From: Paracoccus sp. TOH
GTDB lineage: Bacteria > Pseudomonadota > Alphaproteobacteria > Rhodobacterales > Rhodobacteraceae
NCBI RefSeq assembly: GCF_030388245.1
Contig: NZ_CP098361.1
Span: 1,115,001-1,179,000, forward strand
Reading direction: 5' to 3'
Length of the DNA stretch: 64,000 bases
In this document: positions 39,370 to 48,833 of the stretch, piece after piece
Layout: the number at the start of each line of letters is the position of its first letter
Position numbering within the stretch: position 1 is the stretch's first letter
Position numbers and translations under genes: made by a program
Notes under the pieces: model-generated
Seen by the model: only the letters and a program-made list of their open reading frames with translations
Database searches by the model: none
Told to the model about the DNA's origin: nothing

Positions 39370-39906
39370 ATGCGGCGAAATATCGTGCTGATCGGGATGA
39401 TGGGGGCGGGCAAGACCGCGATTGGCGGCGAGCTTGCGCGCCGGCTGCGCCGGCCGTTCTCGGATACCGATGCCGAGATCGAGCGCGCCGCCGCCATGAC
39501 CATCCCCGAAATCTTTGCCCGCGACGGCGAGGAATTCTTCCGCGCCCGCGAATCGGAGGTGCTGGGCCGGGTCCTGGCCGCGGGACGCGGCATCGTCTCG
39601 ACCGGCGGCGGCGCCTGGCTGCGGCCCGAGAACCGCAGCCGCATCGGCGAGCAGGGGGTCTCGGTCTGGCTGGATTGCGACGCGGACACGCTCTGGCACC
39701 GGGTCCGCCACCGGCCGACCCGGCCGCTGCTGCAGACCGCCGACCCGCGCGGCACGCTGGAGCGGCTGCTGGCCGAACGCAGCCCGGTCTATGCGCTGGC
39801 CGATATCCGCGTCCCGGCGCAGCGCGGCGACAGCATCGAAGAAACCGCGAATCGCGTGCTCGACGCCATCCGGGCGCATGATCCCGCGATCCTGGAGGGC
39901 AAATGA
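39370..39906 (+). CDS. aroK: Shikimate kinase
   Basis: Phosphorylates shikimate in the chorismate pathway. 178 residues from MRRNIVLIG; Walker A GMMGAGKT is at 9-16, the shikimate-binding DTDAEIE at about 32-38, and the GGGAWL motif near 80. A longer in-frame start would add 42 unrelated residues and cross the divergent gene. The stop overlaps the aroB start (ATGA), the usual aroKB coupling. Confidence 0.95.
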   Translation: MRRNIVLIGMMGAGKTAIGGELARRLRRPFSDTDAEIERAAAMTIPEIFARDGEEFFRARESEVLGRVLAAGRGIVSTGGGAWLRPENRSRIGEQGVSVWLDCDADTLWHRVRHRPTRPLLQTADPRGTLERLLAERSPVYALADIRVPAQRGDSIEETANRVLDAIRAHDPAILEGK

Positions 39907-41009
39907 GCACCGAAACCGTTCACGTGGATCTGGGCCTGCGTTCCTATGACGTGCGCATCGGCCAGGGCCTGCTGGCCCGCGCCGGCGAGGAGATCGTGGC
40001 GCTGGCCGGCCGGCGCCGGGTCGCCATCCTGACCGACGAGACGGTCGCGACGCTGCACCTGCCGGCGCTGCAGCAGGCGCTGGCCGGCGCGGGCATCGCG
40101 GCCCCGGCGCTGGCGCTGCCAGCCGGCGAGGCGACGAAATGCTGGGCGGAACTCGGCCGCGCCGTGGAATGGCTGCTGGCGCAGAAGGTCGAGCGCAAGG
40201 ACCTGGTCATCGCGCTGGGCGGCGGGGTGATCGGCGATCTGGCCGGTTTCGCTGCCGCGATCCTGCGCCGGGGCGTGCGCTTCGTGCAGATCCCGACCAC
40301 GCTGCTGGCGCAGGTGGACAGTTCCGTCGGCGGCAAGACCGGCATCAACAGCCCGCAGGGCAAGAACCTGATCGGCGCCTTCCACCAGCCGACGCTGGTG
40401 CTGGCCGATATCGACGTGCTGGGCACGCTGAGCCCGCGCGATTTCCGCGCCGGCTATGGCGAAGTGGCGAAATACGGCCTGCTGGGCGACGAATCCTTCT
40501 TTGAATGGCTCGAGGCCAATGCCGCCGCCCTGGCCGCCGACCCGGCGCTGCGCCAGCGCGCCGTGCGCCATTCGGTCGAGATGAAGGCCGGCATCGTCCA
40601 GCGCGACGAAACCGAGCAGGGCGAGCGCGCGCTCTTGAACCTGGGCCATACCTTCGGCCATGCGCTGGAATCGGCCACCGGCTATTCCGACCGCCTGCTG
40701 CATGGCGAGGGGGTGGCCATCGGCTGCACCCTGGCCTTCGAACTGTCGGCGCGGATGGGCCTGTGCAGCCAAGAGGCGCCATCGCGTGTCGCGGCGCATT
40801 TCGCCGCCATGGGCCTGCCCTCGCGCATCGCCGACATTCCCGGCGGGCTGCCCGACGACGAGGCTTTGGTCGCGCTGATGGCACAGGACAAGAAGGTGCA
40901 GGACGGCCGGCTGCGCTTCATCCTGGCGCGCGGCATCGGCCAGGCCTTCGTCACCGATGCGGTCGATCCGGCGGCGCTGCGGGCGGTGCTGGCGGAATCG
41001 CGGCGCTAG
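39903..41009 (+). CDS. aroB: 3-dehydroquinate synthase
   Basis: NAD- and metal-dependent cyclisation of DAHP to dehydroquinate. 368 residues: LPAGEATKCW, the NAD-binding ALGGGVIGDLAGFAAAILRRG, PTTLLAQVDSSVGGKTGIN and the metal-binding NLGHTFGHALE with a later HGEGVAIG. Slightly longer than the E. coli enzyme, as usual in alphaproteobacteria. Its stop shares a CTAG with the stop of the convergent phaG. Confidence 0.97.
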   Translation: MSTETVHVDLGLRSYDVRIGQGLLARAGEEIVALAGRRRVAILTDETVATLHLPALQQALAGAGIAAPALALPAGEATKCWAELGRAVEWLLAQKVERKDLVIALGGGVIGDLAGFAAAILRRGVRFVQIPTTLLAQVDSSVGGKTGINSPQGKNLIGAFHQPTLVLADIDVLGTLSPRDFRAGYGEVAKYGLLGDESFFEWLEANAAALAADPALRQRAVRHSVEMKAGIVQRDETEQGERALLNLGHTFGHALESATGYSDRLLHGEGVAIGCTLAFELSARMGLCSQEAPSRVAAHFAAMGLPSRIADIPGGLPDDEALVALMAQDKKVQDGRLRFILARGIGQAFVTDAVDPAALRAVLAESRR

Positions 41010-41476
41010 TCGCCGCGCCGCCGTTCCGGTTCCCCGTCGCCGTGGGGCAGCAGGCCCTCGTCCACCACGCCCTCGCCATAGCCGGTCACGTCGCGCGGCG
41101 CCGCCGGATGGCCCTCCTGGGTCTGGGGGCGCGGCGGCACCGCCTCGTCATGGCCCAGCTTGGTGTCGCGGTCGCGCCGCAGCGCCGCCCGGCCCAGCAT
41201 CAACAGCGTGATCGGCGTGGTCGCCATGATGAAGATGCCGACCATCAGCTCGTGCATGATGAGGCGCCCTTCCAGCAGCGTGAACATCAGCATCGAGGCC
41301 AGGATGATGAGCAGCGTGCCGTAGCTGTAGCCCAGCGTCGGCGCGTGCAGCCGCTGATAGAAGCTTTTCAGCCGCACCAGCCCCAGCCCGCCCAGCACGG
41401 TCAGCGTGGCGCCGATGACGACGAACAGCGCGACGATCAGCGCGGCCCAGGGCGGCAGAAGCTCGAGATGCCTCAT
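41006..41476 (-). CDS. phaG: Cation/proton antiporter subunit G
   Basis: 156 residues with three membrane segments in the first 110 residues ([27 protein letters not shown], the [24 protein letters not shown] region and the following helix), then a long hydrophilic tail of about 50 residues rich in charged residues. The membrane part matches MrpG/MnhG/PhaG. Last gene of the operon, overlapping phaF by 4 bases. Confidence 0.9.
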   Translation of the reverse strand: MRHLELLPPWAALIVALFVVIGATLTVLGGLGLVRLKSFYQRLHAPTLGYSYGTLLIILASMLMFTLLEGRLIMHELMVGIFIMATTPITLLMLGRAALRRDRDTKLGHDEAVPPRPQTQEGHPAAPRDVTGYGEGVVDEGLLPHGDGEPERRRGD

Positions 41477-41754
41477 TCGATCACCTCGCCGCGCATCAGG
41501 AACTTGGCCGCGCAGACCGTGGTGACGAAGCCCAGGACGGCGATGACCAGCGCGCCCTCGAAGAAGAAGACGTTGCCGTTTCCCATGCCGATCACCAAAA
41601 ACAGCAGCATGGCGTTCATGTACATGGTGTCCAGCGCCAGCACCCGGTCCTGGGCGCGCGGCCCGCGCAGCATCCGCCAGCAGGCCAGCGCCAAGGCCAG
41701 GATCAGGGCGATCTGGGCATAGCCCAGGGCGAAGCGGAGGATTTCGGCGGTCAT
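41473..41754 (-). CDS. phaF: Cation/proton antiporter subunit F
   Basis: 93 residues with three membrane helices; the conserved [21 protein letters not shown] segment is typical of MrpF. Overlaps phaE and phaG by 4 bases each. Confidence 0.92.
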   Translation of the reverse strand: MTAEILRFALGYAQIALILALALACWRMLRGPRAQDRVLALDTMYMNAMLLFLVIGMGNGNVFFFEGALVIAVLGFVTTVCAAKFLMRGEVIE

Positions 41755-42239
41755 TCGAAAATCTCCATGAGCAGCGCCTCGTAACGGTTGCGGACCAGAT
41801 CCTGCCAGTCGTCCTCGCTGCGCAGGTCCAGCACATGCAGCAGCAGCCGGCCGCTTTCCTGCTCGAACTCGATCCAGGCGGTGCCGGGGGTCGCGGTCAG
41901 GATGATCGCCAGCACGGCGATGGCGTTCGGTTCGCGCAGTTGCAGGGTCAGCTCGACGAAGCCCGAGTGATAGGCGGGGTGGGTCGGCCCCAGGATCAGA
42001 ACCCGCGCCACCGCGATGTTCGAGCGCAGGATGTCCAGCGCCACGATGAAGAACAGCTGCGGAATGGCCAGCCAGCGGCGGAACTTGGGCTTGGCCGGAT
42101 GCAGGTGTTCGACCGACCAGCCGGCGATCAGGGCGATGAAGGTGCCAAGCAGCAGGTTGCCCAGCGAAAAGCTGGTCAGCACCAGCCACATCAGCACCAG
42201 TGCAAGCGACAGGACCGGATGCGGAATGGCGCGGCTCAT
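41751..42239 (-). CDS. phaE: Cation/proton antiporter subunit E
   Basis: 162 residues with two to three N-terminal helices and a cytoplasmic C-terminal domain. The segment [20 protein letters not shown] with PGFVELTL-type continuation and [15 protein letters not shown] is characteristic of MrpE/PhaE. Overlaps phaD and phaF by 4 bases each. Confidence 0.92.
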   Translation of the reverse strand: MSRAIPHPVLSLALVLMWLVLTSFSLGNLLLGTFIALIAGWSVEHLHPAKPKFRRWLAIPQLFFIVALDILRSNIAVARVLILGPTHPAYHSGFVELTLQLREPNAIAVLAIILTATPGTAWIEFEQESGRLLLHVLDLRSEDDWQDLVRNRYEALLMEIFE

Positions 42240-43966
42240 TCCCCGCCCTCCTCGATCTGGTCGGCATCGTCGGCGGCGGTCGGATCGGGGGCGCTGTTCT
42301 GGGCCGGCGCGGCGCGCACGTCCTGCGCCCCGGCCAGCACCGCGTTGCGATAGATCCCCGGCTCCAGCAGCGCCACGGCGGTGGCGCGGGTGTAGTTGAG
42401 CAGCACATCGGCGCGCACCGTCTGCAGGGCGATCATCGCCAGCAGCAGCACCACCGGGATCACCTCGAGCGCCAGGATGCGCGGGGTCGGGCCTTCCTCG
42501 GCCCAGAAGCGGCGGATGCCGAAGCGCATCAGCGCGATCAGCGCGCCCAGTCCCGACAGGATCAGCATGGCCGCATAGATCCACAGGATCACCGGCAGCG
42601 CGCCCGAGGCGTGCAGGTTGTCCTGCACCGCGCCCTGCAGGATGGCAAACTTGCCGATGAAGCCCGGCATCGGCGGCAGGCCGGCGATCATCGCCGCCAC
42701 CAGGGCAAAGCACATCGCCATGGTCAGCCAGCTGACCGTGCGGGTGCTGGCCGGGGCGGTCATGTCCTCGACCGTGTCGAGCCCCATCGGCGCCCAGCGT
42801 TCGCTGAGCGGGTCGGCGACGTCCTCGGCCGGGGCGTCGTCATTGCCGCCGTCTCCGCGGCTGACCGGCTCGGCGATCAGGAAGAAGGCCGAGATGGCGG
42901 CGGTCGAGCCGATCATGTAGTAAAGCGCCCCCCCCAGCATTCCCGGCCCGCCGCCCGCCTGGGCAAAGCCGACCGCCGCCAGCACCGTGCCCGAGGAGAT
43001 GATCGCCAGATAGCCGCCCTTGCGCGTCAGTTCCGGCGTGCCCAGGATGCCGATCATGCCGAAGCCCATGGTCAGCACGCCGCCGATCATCAGCGCCGGC
43101 GCGCCGAACCCGGCCGAGGGACCGGCATCCGGCCCCAGCACCAGAAGCGACAGCCGCAGGATGACATAGATGCCGACCTTGGTCATGATCGCCATGATGG
43201 CCGCGGCCGGCGGCGAGGCGGCGCCATAGGTCGGCGGCAACCAGAAACACAGCGGCCAGGCCGCGGCCTTGATCAGGAAGGCCAGCCCCAGGAAGGCTGC
43301 GGCGGCGTGGAACAGCATCCGCTCGGCATCGTCGAGCCAGTGGAGCGCCCGGCCGATATCGGCCATGTTCAGCGTGCCGGTGGTACCATAGACCAGCGCC
43401 ACCCCGATCAGGAAGAACAGCGAGGCGGCCAGGTTCACCGCGATGTAATGCAGCCCGGCCTTGATCCGCTCGGGGCCCGAGCCGTGCAGCATCAGCCCGT
43501 AGGAGGCCGCGAGCATCACCTCGAAGAACACGAAAAGGTTGAACAGGTCGCCGGTCAGGAAGGCGCCGTTCACCCCGGCCAGCAGGAACTGGAACATGCT
43601 GTGGTAATGCTGGCCCTTGCCGTGCCAGCCCGCCGCCGCATAGATCAGCGACGGCGCCGCCAGCAATGCGGTCAGCATCACCATCATCGCCGAAAGCCGG
43701 TCCAGCACCAGCACGATGCCGATCGGCACTGGCCAGTCCCCCAGCCGGTAAAGGCCGACCACGGTGCCGGCCTGCTCGCCCGCGGATTTCACCCCGGCCA
43801 TCAGCTCGACCGAAGCCAGGAAGGTCAGCCCGACCGCCACCAGCCCCATGACCAGCTTGGTCTGCCGGTTGCGGTCGTTGTAGAACAGCATGATCGCGCC
43901 GGCGACCAGCGGCACCAGGATCGGTGCGATCATCAGGTGGTTGGGGGCGATGCCTTCGTTCATCAT
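42236..43966 (-). CDS. phaD: Cation/proton antiporter subunit D
   Basis: 576-residue proton-channel subunit homologous to complex I NuoM/NuoN, with about 14 helices. Key features are the glutamate in [18 protein letters not shown], the lysine in [19 protein letters not shown] and a second lysine in [12 protein letters not shown] charged loop ([20 protein letters not shown]) and acidic C-terminal tail are extra relative to short MrpD forms. Start chosen at the first of two adjacent ATGs, overlapping phaC by 4 bases. Confidence 0.94.
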   Translation of the reverse strand: MMNEGIAPNHLMIAPILVPLVAGAIMLFYNDRNRQTKLVMGLVAVGLTFLASVELMAGVKSAGEQAGTVVGLYRLGDWPVPIGIVLVLDRLSAMMVMLTALLAAPSLIYAAAGWHGKGQHYHSMFQFLLAGVNGAFLTGDLFNLFVFFEVMLAASYGLMLHGSGPERIKAGLHYIAVNLAASLFFLIGVALVYGTTGTLNMADIGRALHWLDDAERMLFHAAAAFLGLAFLIKAAAWPLCFWLPPTYGAASPPAAAIMAIMTKVGIYVILRLSLLVLGPDAGPSAGFGAPALMIGGVLTMGFGMIGILGTPELTRKGGYLAIISSGTVLAAVGFAQAGGGPGMLGGALYYMIGSTAAISAFFLIAEPVSRGDGGNDDAPAEDVADPLSERWAPMGLDTVEDMTAPASTRTVSWLTMAMCFALVAAMIAGLPPMPGFIGKFAILQGAVQDNLHASGALPVILWIYAAMLILSGLGALIALMRFGIRRFWAEEGPTPRILALEVIPVVLLLAMIALQTVRADVLLNYTRATAVALLEPGIYRNAVLAGAQDVRAAPAQNSAPDPTAADDADQIEEGGE

Positions 43967-44307
43967 GGCTTGCGCTCCCTTCCATCGACATGGTCGGTGC
44001 CGGCCACGCCGCGCGCGGCGATCATGACGACAAGAAACAGCGCCGTGGTGGCGAAGCTGATGACGATGGCGGTCAGCACCAGCGATTGCGGCAGCGGATC
44101 GGCATAGGCGGTGGGATCGACGAAGCCGCCCTTGGGCATGATCGGCGCCGCGCCGATGTAAAGCCGGCCCATGGCGAAGATGAACAGGTTCACGCCATAG
44201 GCCAGCAGACACAGCCCGACGATGACCTGGTAAGAGCGCGGCCGCAGGATCAGCCAGACGCCCGAGCCGCAGAGCACGCCGATGGCCAGGGCCAGGATCA
44301 GTTCCAT
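43963..44307 (-). CDS. phaC: Cation/proton antiporter subunit C
   Basis: 114-residue NuoK-like subunit with three helices; LRPRSYQVIVGLCLLAYGVNLFIFAMG and DPLPQSLVLTAIVISFATTALFLV are typical of MrpC. Overlaps phaAB by one base and phaD by 4. In this context phaC means antiporter subunit, not polyhydroxyalkanoate synthase. Confidence 0.94.
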   Translation of the reverse strand: MELILALAIGVLCGSGVWLILRPRSYQVIVGLCLLAYGVNLFIFAMGRLYIGAAPIMPKGGFVDPTAYADPLPQSLVLTAIVISFATTALFLVVMIAARGVAGTDHVDGRERKP

Positions 44308-47186
44308 CAGCGGACCTCCTCGGTGTCGTCGGCGGGGCGCGGCCGCGGGGCGACGCGCAGCGACTGGTGGGCGATGGCGATCAGCATCAGCACGATGGCG
44401 CCCAGCACCAGCGAGAACACCCCGAAATCGAACAGCATCGCGGTCGAGAACGGCACCTTGCCGATCACCGGAATGTCCAGGTACTGCGCATGGGCGCTGA
44501 GGAACGGATAGCCGAAGATCCAGGCCCCGGCCCCCACCGACGCGGCGATGGTCAGGCCCGAGGCCATCCAGCGCACCGGCAGCACGGTCAGCCGCGCCTC
44601 GACCCAGCGCACATTCGCGGCGACATATTGCAGCAGCAGGCCGATGGCCAGCGTCACCCCGGCCGCGAAGCCGCCGCCCGGCAGGTCATGGCCGCGGAAG
44701 AACAGATAGGCCGAAAGCGCGATGATCGGCGCGAACATCCATTGCATCAGCACCGCCGGCACGAAGAGATAGGCTTCCAGCGCCTGTTCCTCGGCATCGA
44801 GCTGCGGGCGCGGCCGCTCGACGCTTTCCGGCGCCGGGCGGAAACGGCGCAGCAGGGCATAGACGGTCAGCCCGACCACGGCCAGCACCGTGATCTCGCC
44901 GAAGGTGTCGAAGGCGCGGAAATCGACCAGGATGACGTTGACGACATTGGTGCCGCCGCCCTCGACATAGGCGTTGCGCAGGAACCAGTCGCCGACCGAG
45001 GCGCCGGGCGGGGTCAGCAGCACCGCCAGCGCCAGCGCCGTCATGCCGCTGCCGCAGGCCAGCGCGATCAGCAGGTCGCGGAAGCGGCGCGAATGGGCGG
45101 CGAAGTTGTTGTCGCCGGCGATCTCTGCGCTGCGCTTGGGCAGCCAGCGCAGGCCGAGCAGCAAAAGCGCGGTGGTCGCGATCTCGACCAGCAGCTGGGT
45201 CACGGCCAGGTCGGGGGCCGAGAGCCAGACGAAGGTGGCGCAGGTCACCAGCCCGGCACCGCCCATCAGCACCAGTGCGGCGAACCGGTGGTATTTCGCC
45301 TGCCAGGCGGCGCCAAGCGCGCAGGTGCCGCCGACCAGCCACAGCAGGGCAAAGACCAGCTCGCGCGAGCTGACCGAGGGCATCGGCACCACCCAGTCCA
45401 GCGTGCCGAGCGCGAACCAGGCCCCGGCCAGGCCCAGCAGCACGATGGCGCGCAGCTGCGCCTGCAGCCCGTTCGCCGACAGCACCCGCAGCGCCAGGCG
45501 CGGCAGGCGGATCGAGAGCAGCTGCAACAGCCAGTCGAACCCACGGCCGAAATCCAGCCGGCGCATCAGCCGCGTGCCGTCCTCGCCCGAATCGATCAGC
45601 CGGCGCGGCAGCAGATAGATCAGCGTGCCCAAGGTCATGGCGATCAGGCTCATGATCAGGGCCGGGGTCACGCCATGCCAGACCTTCAGGCTGAATTCCG
45701 GCAGCCCGGGCCCGACCACGGCCTGGCTGGCGGTTTGCAGCCAGGGGGTCAGGACCTGCTGCGGGAACATGCCGATGCCCAGGCAGATCGCCACCAGCAC
45801 CGCCACCGGCAGGCGCATCAGCAACGGCGGCTCGTGCGGCTGCTGCGGCAGATCGGTCGCCGGCGGGCCGAAGAACACCGTGACGATGAAGCGCAGCGAA
45901 TAGGCGGCGCTGAATGCCCCGGCCAGCACCGCGACATAGGGCGCCAGATTGTCCAGTGGGCTGCCGTTGTTCCACAGATAGGTGGCCTCGAAGAACATTT
46001 CCTTGGACAGGAAACCGTTGAGCAGCGGCACCCCGGCCATGGCGCCCGAGGCGATGATCGCCAGCGCCGCGGTGACCGGCATGGCGCGCGCCAGCCCGGA
46101 CAACCGGCGCATGTCGCGGGTGCCGGTCTCGTGGTCGATGATGCCGGCCGCCATGAACAGCGATGCCTTGAAGACCGCGTGGTTCACGATATGGAACACG
46201 GCCGCGATCAGCGCGAAGGGGGTGCCGATCCCGGCCAGCGCGGTGATCAGCCCCAGATGGCTGATGGTGGAATAGGCCAGCAGCCCCTTGAGATCGTGGC
46301 GGAACAGCGCCACCACCGCACCCAGCAGCAGCGTCGTCAGGCCGATCCCGGTCACCAGCTGGAACCAGGCCTCGGTGCCGCCCAGCGCCGGATGGAAACG
46401 CAGCAGCACGAAGACCCCGGCCTTCACCATGGTCGCCGAATGCAGGTAGGACGAGACCGGCGTCGGCGCCGCCATCGCATTGGGCAGCCAGAAATGGAAC
46501 GGGAACTGCGCCGATTTGGTGAAGGCCCCGAACAGGAACAGCAGCAGGATCACCGGATAGAGCCGGTGCCCGGTGATCTGCGGCCCGGCCTTCAGCACCG
46601 CGTCGAGATCGTAGCTGCCGACGATCTGTCCGATCAGGATCATCGCCACCATCAGCCCCAGCCCGCCCGAGGCGGTGACGATCAGCGACATCCGCGCCCC
46701 GTCGCGCGCGTCCTGCCGGTGGAACCAGTAGCCGATCAGCAGGAACGAGATCAGGCTGGTCAGCTCCCAGAACACCACCAGCATGATGATGTTGCCCGAA
46801 AGCAGCAGCCCCGACATGGCCCCGGAAAAGGCCAGCAGGCAGGAATAGAGCCGCGGCACCGGGTCGTCGGGCGCCATGTAATAGCGCGCATAGAGGATGA
46901 CCAGGAAGCCGATCCCCACCACCAGCACCATGAACAGCCAGGAAAACCCGTCGATGCGGAAGGTCAGGTCCAGGCCGATGGAACTGATCCAGTGGAAGGT
47001 GCCGGTGATGCTTTGATTGTCCGTCACCGCCGGGTAGAGCACGATCAGGATGGCCAGCGCCACGATCATGGTCAGCCCGGCGAGCCAGGCTTCGGCGTTG
47101 CGCGCCCCGATCGGAAGCGTGGCCGCCAGCGCGGCCGACACGAATGGCGTCAGAACAAGCAAGAGCAACAGGTTCTGTTCGACCAT
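44307..47186 (-). CDS. phaAB: Fused cation/proton antiporter subunits A and B
   Basis: 959 residues joining MrpA and MrpB. The N-terminal about 500 residues are NuoL-like (FWELTSLISFLLIGYWFHRQ, KSAQFPFHFWLPNAMAAPTPVSSYLHSATMVKAG); the middle contains the MrpA C-terminal NuoJ-like part with QLLVEIATTALLLLGLRWLP; the last about 140 residues are MrpB with FFRGHDLPGGGFAAG. AB fusion marks group 2 Mrp systems such as Sinorhizobium Pha (K+/H+). First gene of the six-gene operon. Confidence 0.95.
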   Translation of the reverse strand: MVEQNLLLLLVLTPFVSAALAATLPIGARNAEAWLAGLTMIVALAILIVLYPAVTDNQSITGTFHWISSIGLDLTFRIDGFSWLFMVLVVGIGFLVILYARYYMAPDDPVPRLYSCLLAFSGAMSGLLLSGNIIMLVVFWELTSLISFLLIGYWFHRQDARDGARMSLIVTASGGLGLMVAMILIGQIVGSYDLDAVLKAGPQITGHRLYPVILLLFLFGAFTKSAQFPFHFWLPNAMAAPTPVSSYLHSATMVKAGVFVLLRFHPALGGTEAWFQLVTGIGLTTLLLGAVVALFRHDLKGLLAYSTISHLGLITALAGIGTPFALIAAVFHIVNHAVFKASLFMAAGIIDHETGTRDMRRLSGLARAMPVTAALAIIASGAMAGVPLLNGFLSKEMFFEATYLWNNGSPLDNLAPYVAVLAGAFSAAYSLRFIVTVFFGPPATDLPQQPHEPPLLMRLPVAVLVAICLGIGMFPQQVLTPWLQTASQAVVGPGLPEFSLKVWHGVTPALIMSLIAMTLGTLIYLLPRRLIDSGEDGTRLMRRLDFGRGFDWLLQLLSIRLPRLALRVLSANGLQAQLRAIVLLGLAGAWFALGTLDWVVPMPSVSSRELVFALLWLVGGTCALGAAWQAKYHRFAALVLMGGAGLVTCATFVWLSAPDLAVTQLLVEIATTALLLLGLRWLPKRSAEIAGDNNFAAHSRRFRDLLIALACGSGMTALALAVLLTPPGASVGDWFLRNAYVEGGGTNVVNVILVDFRAFDTFGEITVLAVVGLTVYALLRRFRPAPESVERPRPQLDAEEQALEAYLFVPAVLMQWMFAPIIALSAYLFFRGHDLPGGGFAAGVTLAIGLLLQYVAANVRWVEARLTVLPVRWMASGLTIAASVGAGAWIFGYPFLSAHAQYLDIPVIGKVPFSTAMLFDFGVFSLVLGAIVLMLIAIAHQSLRVAPRPRPADDTEEVR

Positions 47187-47218
47187 CGGCGTCCTTCTGC
47201 GGTTCGGGGGCTTGCGCG

Positions 47219-47248
47219 ATCATAGCCGTCGCGGGGCGGAAAACACAA
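47219..47248 (-). promoter_or_regulatory. Candidate pha operon promoter
   Basis: Minus strand: TTGTGT (47243-47248), 18-base spacer, TATGAT (47219-47224, five of six). Start expected near 47212, about 25 bases before phaAB. This region is visibly less GC-rich than its surroundings. Confidence 0.55.
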
Positions 47249-47349
47249 CCGAGCCAATCGAGAAAATCGACGAGAAAGCCGCGGATCAGCAATATTTTAT
47301 CGCCCGCCGGTCCGGCCTTCCGGCCCGCGGCGGGCGGCGCGGCCGGGGG

Positions 47350-48612
47350 TTAGTCTTTCCCCAGCCGCGACACGTCCCGGAGCTGCCCGCCGGTCGCCAG
47401 CAATTCCCGGGGAACGGGATGGCTGATGAAATGGATCGGGCTTGCCGTTGGGCCATAGGCGCCGCAGGCATGAATGGCGAGCAGGTCGCCCACCTCCAGC
47501 CGGGGCAGGGCGACGCCGCCGCCGAGCTTGTCGATCGAGGTGCAGAGCGGGCCGGAGATGTCCTGCTTTTGCTCGGGCCGGGCGCCGTCCTCATCGCCGC
47601 CGACCCGGTGCAGGACGTAATTGCGCCGCAGCACCATGCCGAAATTGCCCGAGGCCGCCAGGTTCGCGTTCAGCCCGCCGTCGCAGATCGCGATGCGTGT
47701 GCCGCGCGATTGTTTGACCGAGACGACGCGGGTCACGAACCAGCCCGCCGGCCCGACCAGGTAGCGGCCCAGCTCCAGCTCCAGCCGGGTCGCGGGGAAG
47801 CGTCCGGCGAAGGCGTCGAGCTCCGGGCCGATCCCGGCGGCGATGGCGGCAAGGTCCAGTTCGCTGTCGCCGGGATGGTAGGGAATGCCGAGGCCCGCGC
47901 CGAAGACCAGCTTCTGCGGGGTAAGGGCCAGCGCCTCGCAGATCTCGGAGAAGACCTGCATGAAGATCCGCCAGTTCTCGCAGATCGCCTCGGGGCGCAG
48001 GCATTGCGTGCCGGAATAGATGTGCAGCCCGATGATGCGCAGATGGGGCAGGGCGGCGATGCGCGGCAGGATCTCGGCCGCATCCTCGACATCGACGCCG
48101 AACGGGCTGGGGCGTCCGGCCATCTGGTCGCCGAAACCCTTGGGCACCCGCGCCGGCGCGATGCGCACCAGGACCGGCTGCACCAGGCCCAGTTCGCCGG
48201 CGATGGCGTCGGCCAGTTCGGCCTCGCGCAGGCTTTCCAGCACCAGCTCGCCCAGGCCTCCCGCGATGGCGGGGCGCAGCTCGGTCGCCTGCTTGGCGGG
48301 GCCGGTGAAGCTGATGCGCCCGGCCTCCCAGCCGGCCTGCATGGCCAGCCCGAATTCGCCGCCCGAGGAAATGTCGAGATGGTCCAGCCGGTCGCGCATC
48401 CAGGACAGCAGCGCCGGGTTGGGGTTGCTTTTCACCGCGAAGCTGATGGCGAACCAGCGGCCCAGATGGGCGCGCAGATGCGCCAGCCGCGCCTCGACCA
48501 GGTCGGTGGAATAGACATAGGCCGGGGTGCCGAAGCGCCCGGCGGCTTCGGCCAGCAGCCGGTCCGGCGCCGCGCCCTGGGTCGCGGCCGGGTCAGCCAA
48601 GGCTGTCGACAT
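47350..48612 (-). CDS. PLP-dependent decarboxylase (LysA/ODC-like, type III fold)
   Basis: 420-residue fold-type III decarboxylase related to diaminopimelate and ornithine decarboxylases and to carrier-protein-dependent forms such as BtrK. Lys61 in FAVKSNPNPALL is the PLP lysine; SSGGEFGLA, HIYSGTQCL, ICDGGLNANL and the C-terminal HACGAYGP active-site loop follow. It is not the housekeeping lysA, because it overlaps an acyl carrier protein gene by 20 bases and sits with an AMP-forming ligase. The similar decarboxylase of exosortase A-associated clusters is another relative. Likely substrate: an aminoacyl group on the ACP (inference). Confidence 0.85.
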   Translation of the reverse strand: MSTALADPAATQGAAPDRLLAEAAGRFGTPAYVYSTDLVEARLAHLRAHLGRWFAISFAVKSNPNPALLSWMRDRLDHLDISSGGEFGLAMQAGWEAGRISFTGPAKQATELRPAIAGGLGELVLESLREAELADAIAGELGLVQPVLVRIAPARVPKGFGDQMAGRPSPFGVDVEDAAEILPRIAALPHLRIIGLHIYSGTQCLRPEAICENWRIFMQVFSEICEALALTPQKLVFGAGLGIPYHPGDSELDLAAIAAGIGPELDAFAGRFPATRLELELGRYLVGPAGWFVTRVVSVKQSRGTRIAICDGGLNANLAASGNFGMVLRRNYVLHRVGGDEDGARPEQKQDISGPLCTSIDKLGGGVALPRLEVGDLLAIHACGAYGPTASPIHFISHPVPRELLATGGQLRDVSRLGKD

Positions 48613-48829
48613 AGGCCAGGATCGCGTCGATGGTGTCGAAATTGTCCAGCGTCACATCGCCCGGCTGCACATGCACCCCCGCCTTGCTTTCGACGAAGCC
48701 GATCAGCCCGACCATCGAGACGGAATCCAGCATTCCGGTCGAGAACAGCTCGGTATCGCCGTCGATGGGCTGGTCGATGTTCAGCTCGGACTGGACGTAG
48801 GAAATCAGCGCTTGCTTGCTCAGGCTCAT
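48593..48829 (-). CDS. Acyl carrier protein of the glycan-modification operon
   Basis: 78-residue phosphopantetheine carrier. The attachment site is Ser36 in GMLDSVSMVGL; helices I-IV are recognisable and the protein is acidic. It is not the fatty-acid AcpP, whose DSLD motif differs. It lies 4 bases after the ligase gene and overlaps the decarboxylase gene by 20 bases, so the three are translated together. It probably carries an amino acid loaded by the ligase. Confidence 0.88.
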   Translation of the reverse strand: MSLSKQALISYVQSELNIDQPIDGDTELFSTGMLDSVSMVGLIGFVESKAGVHVQPGDVTLDNFDTIDAILAYVDSLG

Positions 48830-48833
48830 GGTC

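Noticed and set aside
44367..47225. A 952-codon plus-strand frame opposite phaAB
   Set aside because: Gln/His/Arg-rich shadow of a long membrane-protein gene; no start signal or recognisable domain.
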